A DNA stretch of 64,000 nucleotides from Lophius americanus (lineage: Eukaryota > Chordata > Actinopteri > Lophiiformes > Lophiidae), in the NCBI GenBank assembly GCA_037951165.1, contig JBBDHG010000028.1:5908501-5972500 (forward strand). The letters run 5' to 3'. Under the pieces are notes generated by a model. The model worked only from the letters and a program-made list of their open reading frames with translations. It searched no databases and was not told the DNA's origin. Positions 1 to 10,699 of the stretch are shown one piece after another. How positions within the stretch are numbered: the first letter of the stretch is position 1; the number at the start of each line of letters is the position of its first letter. The translations under genes and the position numbers were made by a program.

Positions 1-2840
1 GTAAGTCAAAATAGATGTTATTAATAGGTCATAGTAGACAGGAAGTTTCTATAAAATCCTATAGAAACTTATGAATCCTTAAGAGACTATAGTCCGCAGG
101 ACTTTATGAAAAACACTTCACAAAGTGCTACACTACCTTAAATGTATTGGGAAAAGCTAAAGAAATTTCTATTTTCCCCCAAAAAAATAATATATAGTAG
201 AGGAGGATTGATTTTTCTTGCAACAGTAAATAATGATCATTGAAATGTAAAAATATAAGTTTGAGACTGAAACTATGGCTGAATGGTCACGTGACTGGAC
301 ATGGCTAATGGCAACTGGCTTTAACCTTTCACCTACCAGTTCTCAGTAGATCGAATGTAGTTCTTAGTCATACACAAGGTCATTGTTAATCTCAAACTAA
401 GACGTCAGCAGTTTATCATTTGACATTCATGTTAGCACTAACGTTAGCTAACGGTTGGCACGAACTCAATAGTTGTTTCAACTATCCATTACCAGTGGTA
501 GAATTTGTCCTAATGTGTGTCTGATTTGTTTTTAAAAGCTTAAACGTATGAACTATGTTTCTAGTTGACAACATTATTTTTTAACGGATCACCTGAGGAT
601 GTGCTGATCAATTTGACTTCATGACTTCTCCAACTCCAGCCATCTCTTCCCAAGACACCACCTAAAATATTCCGGATTCTCCTGGAAGCGATGAGCGCTG
701 TCGAGCCGCTACATAAAATTTGGGAGTGCATTTTCAAACTACACTGTCTATACTTGAAAAGCAGTCAAAATAAACCGAAAGGTTTCTTATCTGAAGGACA
801 TTGTTAACATTTTATAACACCGGTCAGTTCAGCCGGAGGAAGCCTGCAGATAATTATGGAGAAACAAATGGGTCCGCGCCCAAACCCTTCCGGAGTTGTT
901 CTCTTTTCTCACAATCGTTCCGGCATCAATAGCAAAAATCGTTCGTACACTGTAATAAGGACCTTAGAATTGTTGGCCCTCATAGGATCATACACTGTAT
1001 TTACTTAGTTTCTCCATCTTTATTGAATTTCTTATCTAATACTCCTCGCAACAGATTATTTATTTTGGAAATACATAACAATTTGTGTTGGACTGGAGTG
1101 GACACTTGATGAGTTCAGCGCAAATTCTTTGCGCATAGTTTGCACAAAGCCAAGATCAGACCATGATGGTTAACTGTCAGATCGTATATGACGATTGCAA
1201 TTCCACTTTTATTTCTACTTCGATTCAACCCTTTAACATGTACATTTGTTTTCTCTTTGTCTTTGATTTTTCAAATTTTTTTGGCTTTGATCATGTATTT
1301 GGCACCAATTTTGGATAGTTTGTCGTTTTGGGAAAATGTTGCTATTTGATTTATTAATAATTTTGTTATTTGATTTATAAATAACTCTCCATCTCAGCAA
1401 GATTTATCCTCATACAATGTTAAGGACAAAAACGTCCTAAGTGAAACACAATAAAACCTAAATTCATGCACTCCATGTTCTTTTAACTTTTTGTTCTGGC
1501 TTTTTAGCTTCAAAATTTTAGTTTTTACATTTTTGTTTCTCATGATACTATTTTCCCTTGTTTTTGTGCGAAATGTGAAAATACCTGCTATATTCCTTAT
1601 TTCCTGTAACAGACTCACTGTAATGAGTATTTTGGGTTTGTTCCTATGGATGTCAGAGAGATATATGTGCAGAAAAAAAATGTAGTATGTGTTTATGTGT
1701 GTGTGTGTGTGTCAAGCCTTCGTAACCAGTAACCAGATAGAAGTTATAAATATATAATGTATATAATCAATATAGCATATATCTATAGATTTAACTGTCT
1801 TTCTCACACATTGACACACCATAAATATATTGCAAAGGATTAAAATCCTGAAAGTAAATTCATATTCGATAATAATGATTCTATTGATGTTAGTTGAAAA
1901 TATTAAGTCGGTAAAACTGTAAATTAGTATATCTAATCTATTTTTATCCTACACTTTTGTACACTGTAAAACATAATCTGGACTAATTATTATTAGTAAA
2001 ATACCAGCAGCTCTGTTTGCCAGAATTTTGCCGGAAAAAATATGATGACCATGTAAAGATTAATGGTCAATCTCCATGAAATTAAGGCTGAAATGTCAAC
2101 CTGATTAGTTACATTGTTAATTACATAAAATGCCACAAAATCACAATAACCTTCAAACAACATTACTCAACCGATATATACCATATTTATAGTACTCTGT
2201 TAGTGTAGTAACAATAGTATGACCATGCTAAATTGCCTGTTTTTAACTAATTGTACAAACCCAAAGTAACTGTAATCTTTTACCCTAATAACAACTTGTA
2301 AAATTAAAATTATTTTAATCTAATTTTACCAAAAGTTTGTATTTTCACAGTAAATTCTTTGTTTTCCACATATACTGACAGAAAATAATAAAGTTATTCA
2401 CTGTTTCTTTATTTTTAGATAATTCCCTGTATCTAGTAGGCTGATACACTGTTCTGAATTATTGAAGTCTTGAAGTCTAACAATTATTTTTGTTTTACCT
2501 TGATTTCTATGGATATTTTTTTACAGTACGTAATTTGTGAATTATAAAAACGACCCACTTAACATTAAGACTATGCAGAATAACAAATTATTTCATCGTT
2601 TGAGTCATTAGAAAACAGTGCATGATATAAAAGTTGCATTTAAAAGGTTAGAACCCCTGAAAAATAATCAGAACCTGATAGTAATGATCAGGACAGATTT
2701 TAGTGAAAATAATTAAAATCAGTAAAAGTGTAAAATAATATCAACATGTAATGTTTTCTATGGCTGTTTGGAGAGTGAGGCGTTTGCCGTCCACTAATAG
2801 AAAGGGATTTATTCACTTCATCGTGCCTGATGAAGTGAGG
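1..2840. other. Upstream AT-rich intergenic DNA, no gene seen
   Basis: No reading frame here looks like a real exon: the open stretches are under 80 codons, AT-rich and without recognisable protein motifs. A short (TG)n run lies at 1695-1712, and a 12-base perfect palindrome, CGTTAGCTAACG, at 442-453. Nothing else could be named. It may hold distal regulatory DNA of the downstream gene, but the sequence alone does not show that. Confidence 0.6.
1695..1712. repeat. (TG)n microsatellite
   Basis: Short uninterrupted TG run in the upstream AT-rich DNA. Confidence 0.8.
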
Positions 2841-2859
2841 CACGAATTAAAATTGATTT

Positions 2860-3155
2860 ACACGCAAACCAACCCCTGCTCACGTGCACGCGCACACATA
2901 TCGCCTACACGCAAACTGGATCGGTGCGTAGTGCGGTGCCTCGCGCGCGGGTTTGACATTTATCACGTGGAGAGCTGATAGGCTCGGCCCTCCGTGGATC
3001 TCAGCTGGAGGAAGAGGAGAGGTGGGTTGTGAAATCCCATCAATCCGCGCGCATATGAGTGGAGTGGATGCAGAGAGGCAGGACAGGATTCCCTCCACCT
3101 TTTACCGACTCGGTTCTTTTTCTTCCCGGAGCGGCGGACACGGAGGTCCGGGACT
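2860..3155 (+). promoter_or_regulatory. dgkh: CpG-rich promoter / 5' UTR candidate of dgkh
   Basis: Base composition changes sharply from AT-rich to GC- and CpG-rich just before the first coding exon, as expected for a vertebrate CpG-island promoter. Two CACGTG E-box motifs are visible at 2881-2886 and 2964-2969. No clear TATA box was found, consistent with a dispersed-start CpG promoter. The transcription start cannot be fixed from sequence. The proposed start codon at 3156 has A at -3 and G at +4, a strong context. Confidence 0.55.
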
Positions 3156-3197
3156 ATGGAGGACCGTTACACCCGGAGCCCCGCCTGGGAGGAACTG
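3156..3197 (+). CDS. dgkh: dgkh exon 1 (N-terminus, start codon)
   Basis: Fourteen codons, MEDRYTRSPAWEEL, ending in phase 0 at CTG followed by the donor GTCAGT. This start is preferred because exon 2 is open but has no in-frame ATG, this ATG has a strong context (A at -3, G at +4), it lies in the CpG-rich block, and the phase matches exon 2. A second GT at 3202 would put exon 2 out of frame. The donor has C at +3, which is uncommon. The N-terminus differs from the Ala/Gly-rich start of mammalian eta, so this is the least certain exon. Confidence 0.62.
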
Positions 3198-3574
3198 GTC
3201 AGTAAAAGCAACATTCCTATAATTCTCACTAACGGGACCAAACTATAAGATCCGGTCCGGCGAGGCGCTCCTGTGTCTCGTGGTTTTAGTTTTAGAATTT
3301 TCACGCGCATCGTGTCGTGCGTTTTCTTACGTGTCGCGGGGATTCGTTGTAACAGGAGCAGGAACCTGTGCGTGAATCCATCACGTACAGTATATTCTCA
3401 ACTCCGTGTGTTGGTGTTGGACAACCAACACTTCGTGGGTGCGTTTGTTTTCGAGTGAAAGAGGATTCCATGGAATTCTCTAAACTCAGTTCGGTTTGGT
3501 CCAGACCTGGAGCCAGGATTAACGATCAATCATAATTCGGTTAACCGATGCATTCAAGTAATAATCTCAGCGAG

Positions 3575-4530
3575 ATGTGACAAAGTGACTAAGTACATTT
3601 TCCTCAAGTATTGTAATATGAGTAACTTCATTAGCTCCATTTTATGCTACTTCATACTTCCACTCCACTGCACCGCAGAGAGAAATATTGACCATCCATT
3701 ACAATTGTCTGACAGTTTCAAATCACTTTCAGGATTCAAGTATTTCATGCCTTTCCTGTTCAGTGAAAATCATGTAACTGCATTAAATTTTTATAATACT
3801 CACAAAAACTATTTTATCTTTTACAGTGTTGGAAAGACTACTCTACTCCATTACATTCTCTGACAGCTTTGGTCACTAGTTACTTTCCAGGTTACAATAT
3901 TTCATACCTTTCCTGTCAAGTGAACGCCATCTAACTACATTTTATTAAATAACATTTATGAAAAACCTTTATGTTATTTAATGACTGTGGATCACAGTAG
4001 CTATGAACATTTTCTCAAGTACTGCAGTTACATTTTTATCCCATTACATTTGTCTCACAGTTGTAGTTACTATTTATTTTTCAGTTTAAAATAGTTTAAC
4101 TCTTTCCTGTCCATGTAACTGCACTCATTTTTAAAATACTCATGAAAAACGTTTATATTTTACTCAGGGAGATCCAGTCTAAGTACGTTTTGTTTACTAA
4201 AGTACTTCAGTTTTGAGTACTTTGACTTTACAGGGTCATTTCCATTTTTTGCGAAATTATACTTCTACTCCACTCCATCCCAGAAGAAAATATTGTAGTT
4301 TTTACTCCAGTACACGTCACTGGACATTATATTTACTAGTTATATTCCAGATTACAATATTTTTAAACTAATTTTTATGAATCCCCGACGAGAACCTCCA
4401 TGATGTGATTACAGATACCTATATTCAGTAACTAAATATATTTACTAATGTACTGTAATATGAGGTACGTGCACTTTGCTAGCTTATAGTACTTTCTACT
4501 CCATTACATTGGTTAACAGCTCTTCCTCTC
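3575..4530 (-). repeat. hAT-like MITE sequence filling intron 1
   Basis: Most of intron 1 consists of diverged repeats of phrases such as ACTTCTACTCCACTCCAT, CAAGTACTTCAG-like motifs and CCATTACATTTGTCTGACAG. These are typical of the teleost non-autonomous family whose ends read like 'agtggtggaagaagtac' and 'tacttaagtaca'. At least three partial units follow one another. The last unit runs to within about 20 bases of the exon 2 acceptor. The family name is from memory; the internal repetition is seen directly. Confidence 0.55.
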
Positions 4531-4536
4531 CCACAG

Positions 4537-4701
4537 GAGCCGGAGAAGGGGCTGGCGTCGGCGGCTGGCATCCATGCCCACGTGGTGGGGGCCGTCACTG
4601 GCTCCGGTGCTGCGGATGAGTCATCTGACAGCGAGGCGGAGCAGGAAGGCCCCCAGAAACTGATACGGAAAGTGTCCACCTCAGGACAGATCAGGAGCAA
4701 G
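4537..4701 (+). CDS. dgkh: dgkh exon 2 (acidic/serine N-terminal region)
   Basis: Fifty-five codons, residues 15-69, phase 0 at both ends. The acceptor is CTCTCCCACAG and the donor AAG|GTAGGA. The second half, SSDSEAEQEGPQKLIRKVST followed by SGQIRSK, is a close match to the eta N-terminal region and precedes the PH domain. The first half (EPEKGLASAAGIHAHVVG) is less conserved. The acceptor is a CAGGAG tandem (NAGNAG), so use of the second AG would drop Glu15. Confidence 0.9.
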
Positions 4702-4747
4702 GTAGGATCCGTAACCCTGTACTACCTGAGTGTGGATATTTTCTGAC

Positions 4748-4998
4748 CGGCTGGTGGGTCTTTCTGGTGTGACATGGAGAGCAGTAGGTACTAAAGATGT
4801 GAAATGGAGGTCGGTAGGTCTTTCAGTTGTGATGCGGAGGTCAGTAGGTCAATCACATATTAGGTGGAGGTCTGTAGGTCCTTCAGGTGTGAGGTGGAGG
4901 TCTGTAAGTCCTTCAAGTGTGAGATGAATGTGTGTAGGTCCTTAAGATGTGAGGGAGAGGTCTGTAGGTCCTTCAGGTGTGAAGTGGAGGTCCTACAG
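4748..4998. repeat. 30-bp minisatellite in intron 2
   Basis: Seven adjacent 30-base units start at 4766 (partial units on both sides). The consensus is roughly GTGTGAGGTGGAGGTCTGTA followed by GGTCCTTCAG. Period 30 keeps a reading frame open through the array. It begins about 50-65 bases after the exon 2 donor. Units carry splice-like strings (CTTCAG|G and GTAGGT). Confidence 0.88.
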
Positions 4999-5419
4999 AC
5001 CACTCTCTCTCTATATATTGGTGTTCTTGTGAGATTACAAACTACAACTCTGCTACATCTAAGTGTCTGCTGTGAACAACTAAGAAAGATGATGCTGTGC
5101 TGCTTCTTACCTCTGACACCTAAGCTTTCTGGACCCATTCATCTTTCACACTGTAAATGAGTGCAGTCCTCCCACTTCAATGGATCCACTTAATTATTGA
5201 TAGCTCTACTCCACCCCTGCTACATTATTCAGCAAGAGAGTTTATTTAGAAAGTCAGGGTCCAGGAATTTTTGCTCCTCCCTTTTTGTTATGCAAATTGT
5301 CACTCCAGTGAGTGTAAGCTACGTGCAGGACATGTTGCAATGGCTGCAACTATCATACTTTCTCTATATTAACTAATCCTAAACTGTCTTCCCAGAAAGC
5401 AGGGGTATATCCCCCCCAA
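4999..5419. other. Intron 2 stretch with nothing recognised
   Basis: Single-copy-looking intronic DNA. I see no coding potential, hairpin or repeat that can be named. Confidence 0.5.
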
Positions 5420-5890
5420 ATCCCCCCATCCTTCGCAATGTACAAGTTACCCTATGGGACTATGGGATAAGATCCAATTGTGACTCAATAAATTAAGATT
5501 AATATATTTAATTAGGTTTTGAGCTCAATAATTAAAAAAAGACAGATCAATTCAAAAGGAGCTAAATTTAGAAAAAATCGGAGGCATGGTTGGGACATAA
5601 TGGTCAAAAAACATTTTTTTTGCATGAAAGCCCCCTTAGTAAACAAAATATGAACAATTACAGTAAAATATGAGAAATACAAGTTAGATCTCCCCAAGGT
5701 GGTTCATAAGAGTGTACTAAATTAGGCTAAATGAGACCACCTCGGACTAAATGAGACCAATTATTGGGAAATGATGGCCCAGAAAACAGATAAAAAATCT
5801 CCCAAGTTGCGGAAATATACAACCGATCTTTCCTAAATTCAATCCCTTTCTTCCTCACAATATAGTCTATGCGAGTGTACAATTTGAACA
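5420..5890 (-). repeat. Dispersed family A, copy 1 (minus)
   Basis: Reverse-oriented copy of the family best seen at 51957-52632. Matching landmarks (reverse complement) include AAGATCCAATTGTGACTCAA, the TAGATCTCCCCAAG block, GAATTCAATCC-type 'CCTTTCTTCCTCACA' and the 'TTCATAAGAGTGTACTAAAT' block. It abuts the LINE fragment that follows. Confidence 0.7.
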
Positions 5891-5904
5891 AGAAGGACCT
5901 GCAG

Positions 5905-7640
5905 GTAAACATGGGAGGGGAGCTTGTTGGCCAGAGTCTATTGGCGGGGACTTTTTCCTTGTGGCTCGACTGGGCTCAGCCCAAACAAATCTTATGGAGC
6001 CACCATCCTGTGGGCTCACCACCTGCGGGGATTAGCGTTGGGGTTTGGCTATGCCCGGGGCTGGCACCCCGAGGGACTTATTTTAGGTAATTGAAATGGC
6101 TATTCTCTGGCGGTGAAAGAACCAGAGCTTGTGCGGAAGATGTAGTGGTACAAGCTAGATTTAATTGGACTTTCCAGGTCCAGCCCCAAACTTTGGGCAA
6201 AGTTGGTAACTCATGCTGAGAGGCGATGGACGGGCTTGGGAGTACTCAAGTCCCTATCTGAGTTCAGCTGTGTTGTAGTTTTCCCCAGAGAATGAGGGGG
6301 TCGCTTCCATGTGACTAAAGGTTGCAGGAAGGAAGGCTTTTACTCATGTCTGTGCTTACGCACCGAACTGCACCATGGTAAACCCGGGAGGAATTTTAGG
6401 GGGGAACTGAGAACGTCGGGCATAAGCCCCTGTCCTTCAGCTCTTCAACTCTCACTTATTCGCACATATTCCTGGGGATGTTTGGAACATGGAAGCCAAG
6501 TTGGCCATGTTCTAGTCCTACATTGTGGGGTCATCTACTAGCAGCTTTGGCCAGAGGGATTTTAGTGCCTGTCGTGGCGGCAACTTGAGAAGTCGCTGGT
6601 GGACACCAGCGTTGAAAAAAGCTTTTAATCTGAAGATGGAGGCCTTTTTGACTTGTTTAGCCCAGGGGTCTACTGAAGCAGCAGACGGATACCCAAAAAC
6701 CAGAGAGGCCCAGTTTTGACAGTTGCGGAATCAAAAACCTAAGGTGTGGGAGGGGTTTAGGTTGGCCATGGAGAATGACCCCTAAAAAGTTCTGGCAAAC
6801 CTTCCAACGACTCAGAAAGGGAAAGCAAGGCTTGGCTCAGACTGTGAACAGCTGAACTGGAGAACTACTGACCCATACTGAGGATATCGTTGGGCAATGG
6901 AAAGATCACATTGAGGAACTCCTGAACCCGAAAACCACATTCTCTAAGTGGAGGCATAGTTGGAAGACTCAAGGGAAAGCCCTGGCAGAGGTCGCTGAGA
7001 TTGTTAAGAGGTAACCCAGTGGCAAGGCGCCAGGAATGGATGAGATTCCCCCGAGCTTCTGACGGCTTTTGAAATTGTTAAGCTGGTTGACACGCTTATT
7101 CAATGTCACATGAAAAGCAGGGAAACAGTGGCTGTGGAGTGGCAGACTGGGTTGGTGGTCCCACTTTTTAAACATGGGGACCGGACAGTGTGTTCTAATT
7201 ATAGGGGGATCACACTTCTCTGCCTTCCTGGGAAAGTTAACTCCAAGTTTCTGGAAAGGAGGCTCCGACCGATTGTTGAACCTCAGTTTCAGGTCGTAGA
7301 ATGCGGATTCTGTTGTGGTCACAAAAATGGTGGACCGACTTTTTTCTCTGCAGACTTGCTTGCAGTGTCGTGGGAATTTGCTCATCCAATCTACATTTGT
7401 TTCGTGGATTTGGAGGAGGATTGTGACCGTGTTCCCCGGGGATTTCTGAGGCGGGGGGGGGTCTGCGGGAGTAGGGGATACTCGGGCCATTGCTACAGGC
7501 CATCCGGTCCCTACATAACCAAAATGAGAGTTGTCTCTGTATGCTCGGCAGATAGTCAGGCACGTTTCCAGTGAATGTTTGACTCCGGCAAGGTTGTCCT
7601 TTGTGTCTGATCTTGTTCTTGATATCAATGGACAGGATCT
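5905..7640 (+). mobile_element. Degraded non-LTR retrotransposon (teleost LINE, 5' and RT part)
   Basis: The left part resembles the G-rich 5' region of an abundant fish LINE (GTTGGCCAGAGTCT, GGCGGGGACTTTTTCC). Further on come GTGCCTGTCGTGGCGGC and GGTGGACACCAGCG. The reverse-transcriptase part at about 7140-7575 translates as CSNYRGITLLCLPGKV, then FVDLEEDCDRVPRG, where the family has a YRGI and FVDLEKAFDR pattern. Frames are broken, an internal block (endonuclease region around 6500-6540) is missing, and the 3' half is absent. It is an inactive relic in intron 2. Confidence 0.82.
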
Positions 7641-7644
7641 CAGG

Positions 7645-7830
7645 GACCGGAGCTCAGATAAGGGCAGTCGTCCATTGATTGGAGTAGAGCTATAGTGGTT
7701 CGAACCCCAGACTACCCCTGTAGTCTACATGTTGTGGTGCCCTTGTGCATAACACACAAGCCCAATTCGCTGCACACAAAAGCTGTCCATTGCAACTCAG
7801 GGTTGGTCACATGGACCAACTGGAGACAAA
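7645..7830 (+). mobile_element. tRNA-derived SINE fragment
   Basis: GTGGTTCGAACCCC at about 7697 fits a pol III B box, with GAGCTCAGATAAGGGCAG upstream in A-box position and GACTACCCCTG-type SINE body downstream. It matches the layout of the SINE at 52647 but is more diverged. Confidence 0.55.
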
Positions 7831-7954
7831 GGTCAGGGTGAACCCCGAGCTTTTATAAAACAGATTAAATAAAAAATAATGATTAACAAGTAAGGAACAC
7901 CACCTCTATAACCTGGCAGGTATTTTTACACTTTAACATGGATTGGTTATACAG

Positions 7955-8032
7955 CGCAGATGATTGGGGGCTTTTCAAGGATTGCCTTGCTCTCAGGGAC
8001 AACAGCAAGTTCTTTTTTTTAAAGTTTTTTAA
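7955..8032 (+). repeat. Dispersed family A, 3' end fragment
   Basis: GATTGGGGGCTTTTCAAGGA followed by CTTGCTCTCAGGGACAACAG matches the 3' end of the family A copies at 52561-52632 and 42590-42640. Confidence 0.65.
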
Positions 8033-8595
8033 GCAAGTGAAGTAAAGTAAGTCGAGTGATGCAAAAATGTATGCTGTGTTCGGTGTGCAGAAATGAAATG
8101 TTTACTGGAGGGATTCTGGCTCCGTCAGGTAGACCAGATCTGTTCTGCCTGTCAAACTCAGTGTCATGCTCTGCTCTCGTTACATTGGTCTAAAGCTGTT
8201 CTGCTGTGATTGTCCGTGTGTGCTGATAGCATGTTCACATTGTGCTGACAAAGGTCTTAGGGTTTCTGTTGTTTGGGTCAAAGGGTTTTTTCTCTGTGTG
8301 TTATGAGAGTTACTAATGGATGCAGGCAGTGACTCACTGAGTGTTGTTCCACTGGATTGTTTGCTCAGCGACGGACTGTATGTGTGTGTACGTGTGCACA
8401 TGTATGCCCATCACACATCTGTGTCCATCCCTCTCAGTCCACTATCTATCTGGTTCTTTGGTTGCTATAGACAACCACATCTTGCCACTGGATGCCTCTA
8501 TGGCGATGCAATCTGTGAAACAGCTGGCTCAGCTGAAGGGGTGTGTGTGCCTTCAACGGCATCCATCTTCTGACACGTTCAGAGTTTTTATATCT
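8033..8595. other. Intron 2 stretch with nothing recognised
   Basis: Mixed-composition intronic DNA with a short TG/TATG-rich run near 8380-8405. Frames up to 120 codons here overlap on both strands, show no domain and start in repeat sequence, so no gene is called. Confidence 0.5.
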
Positions 8596-8938
8596 GCAAA
8601 ATTCGTGGCTATTATGAAATTATCATCGCGTCGTCCACCACAGCTGCTCTGCATTAACGCGATACTCAAAATCTATTTCATCCATCATTATCAAAATCTA
8701 TGACATAGACCTTAGTGGGAGGAAGAACTGGATGGTTTTGGGAAAGGTAATTAGCATATTTCAGCCACTATAGGGGAGTGTTATCTCCAAATGTTTTTGG
8801 GCCATAATTTCGCAACCGTTTAATACAAATTTGGTGTATATGAAATTAACTTCTAATCTAACTTGTATTGATCATTTTTTAGTCTAATACTTAATATTTT
8901 ACTTCTATGGGGTTTATGAGAAAAACTGTTTTTCAGGC
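8596..8938 (+). repeat. Dispersed family A, copy (plus)
   Basis: Shares GTGGGAGGAAGAACTGGATG, TTTTGGGAAAGGT, 'GGGCCATAATTTCGCAACCG' and 'AATTTGGTGTATATGAA' with the other family A copies in this window. The 3' third is missing. Confidence 0.75.
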
Positions 8939-9005
<67 letters not shown>

Positions 9006-10680
9006 TACATTTAATTTATAACGCACTTTACATTTGGATCAAATCTCAAAGTGCTACAAAGTAAAGGCAGATAAAAGTATCAATAAAAATAAAATATAAC
9101 TACATAAAAACATGACCAAAACGCAGCAATGTTAAGTAAAGTTATAGGTTTTGCTAAAAAGGAAAGTTTTAAGTCCTTTTTTTTAAATGTGTCCGTCATC
9201 TGTGGAGCCCTCAGATGGTCAGGGAGGGCACTCCACAGACGAGGGGCAGCAGAACAGAAGGCCCGATCACCCATGGTGCTGAGCTTAGTCCGGGGAAGGA
9301 GGAGTCAGTATGAGTGGGTAGAACGGAGGGATCGTGTTGAGGTCAGTGGGGTGAGTAGTTATTTTAGGTAGACAGGTGCATTGCCATGGATGTACTGATG
9401 AGGAGAGATCTTATAATCAATCCTGGTGGAGATGTGGGCAGAGCGGAAACGAGACGGAAACATTTAAAAGAGGTTGTTGTATTTGAGGTGGTCCTGGAAG
9501 TGGGCAGCAACTACTTTTTCCAGTACTTTGGAGAGGAATGTGAGTTTGGAAACTGGGCATTTAATTAGCAAAAACTTCTGGATCGAGAGTAGGTTTTTTG
9601 CGGAGTGGTCTGATTATTGCGGAGTTAGGTCAGATGGAACCAAGCCGGCCTGGAGGGATTGGTTTATTACAGCGGTGATCAGGGGACTGTTGGTATAGAT
9701 GTTAGTTTTCACTAGGGCTGTAGGAAAGGGGTCGAGGGAACAGGTGGAGGGTTTCATCGTCCTGATGATAAACTCAACCTTTTGCTGTGATATTTCTGGG
9801 AAGCACTTTAGAGGCTGGAAGATCTCAAACTGTGAGTAAGCAGACTGGATAGGTAGAATGGAGGAACCAGAAAGGACAGAATGGATTGAGTCAATTTCCG
9901 ATTTGAAGAAAGCCGTGAAATTATTACACTGCTCTTCTTTAATTTCTGTAAGTGGGGGAGTTTGTGATTTAAGAAGATGATTGATAGTGGAAAACAGCTG
10001 CTTAGATTTCCAGGACTGGTGTTGATGATGTTGAAGTAGAACAGTGACCGAGCCTCTCTAAGCGACTTTGAGTAGACCTTTTGGTGTTCCCGAAAGGCTA
10101 GATTGTGGACAGTGAGACCTGAAGCCTTGTAACGCCGCTCAAGGACACGTCCAGCTGCCTACATTTTCCTTAGCTTGCTGGTGAACCAGGGAGCTGAGCT
10201 GTAGAAGGTGACTTAAACTCATAGTTTCTGGGTTGATGTTTTTCAAATTCCTGAAGTAGAGTTGACATTTGGGCTTAGTGAGGAGGAACACAAGTGACAA
10301 TTCCATGGAGACGGCCTTGTGGTCGGCAAACCCAGATCGTACTCGAGAAGATTGCTGAGAGGAGCAGAGTCAGTGATGACAAGATCCAGAGTGTGTCCCA
10401 TGGTGTGGGTGGGGACATCGACAAATTGCCTGAGATTAAAACAATCCAGTAGTTGGAGAATTTCGGATGCAAAACGACATGCAGGGGAGTTGACAGGAAT
10501 TCATATCCCCAAGTACTATAATATTGGCAGAGGTTATACAAAATGTTGACAAAAGGTTGTACATCTCAGAGATGAAGGCTGGGTTTGGTTGGGGTGATCA
10601 GTAGATTAGAAGTATGGTCATGGAGAAAGGGGATTTACAATTAAATGCCAGGCATTCAAAAGAAGAGATCTCTGGCAACG
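8939..10680 (-). mobile_element. L2-like LINE, minus strand, with (ATT)n tail
   Basis: Reverse-complement translation of 9080-9400 gives STMGDRAFCSAAPRLWSALP and DHLRAPQMTDTFKK, the C-terminal end of L2-type ORF2, identical in layout to the plus-strand copy at 37831-38642. Further right the reverse strand gives RT-like stretches (for example FLSKVLEKVVAAHFQDHLKY). The 3' end on this strand is an (ATT)n tail, seen as (AAT)n at 8940-9003. Frames are broken and RT sequence between about 9430 and 9500 is deleted, so it is a dead copy. Confidence 0.82.
8940..9003. repeat. (AAT)n microsatellite = L2 tail
   Basis: About 21 AAT units with one GAT interruption at about 8968. It is the terminal repeat of the minus-strand L2 copy rather than an independent microsatellite. 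Confidence 0.9.
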
Positions 10681-10699
10681 TCACAGATCTGACTCTGAT

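Larger units (their letters stand above)
3055..4663 (+). other. Candidate overlapping upstream ORF (spliced)
   Basis: An ATG at 3055 (also one in the same frame at 2953) opens a frame that is not the dgkh frame. It stays open to the exon 1 donor at 3197 and, across the inferred splice, through exon 2 to TGA at 4661-4663. From 3055 this gives 89 codons; from 2953, 123. It overlaps the dgkh start, so ribosomes using it would bypass that start. The 3055 ATG has a weak context (C at -3, A at +4). The openness may simply reflect high GC. It matters only if transcripts start upstream of 3055. Confidence 0.25.

Noticed and set aside
1491..1685. 64-codon frame upstream of the gene
   Set aside because: Phenylalanine-rich translation of AT-rich DNA, opposed by a frame of similar length on the other strand; no support.
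3202..3222. Alternative exon 1 donor at GTAAAA (3202)
   Set aside because: Adds four bases and puts exon 2 out of frame, giving a stop within about 30 codons, so it cannot encode the conserved exon 2 peptide.
6969..7628. 219-codon minus-strand frame
   Set aside because: It is antisense to the reverse-transcriptase relic at 7110-7574, whose sense strand shows the real protein pattern (CSNYRGITLL, FVDLEED); the antisense frame has no motif.
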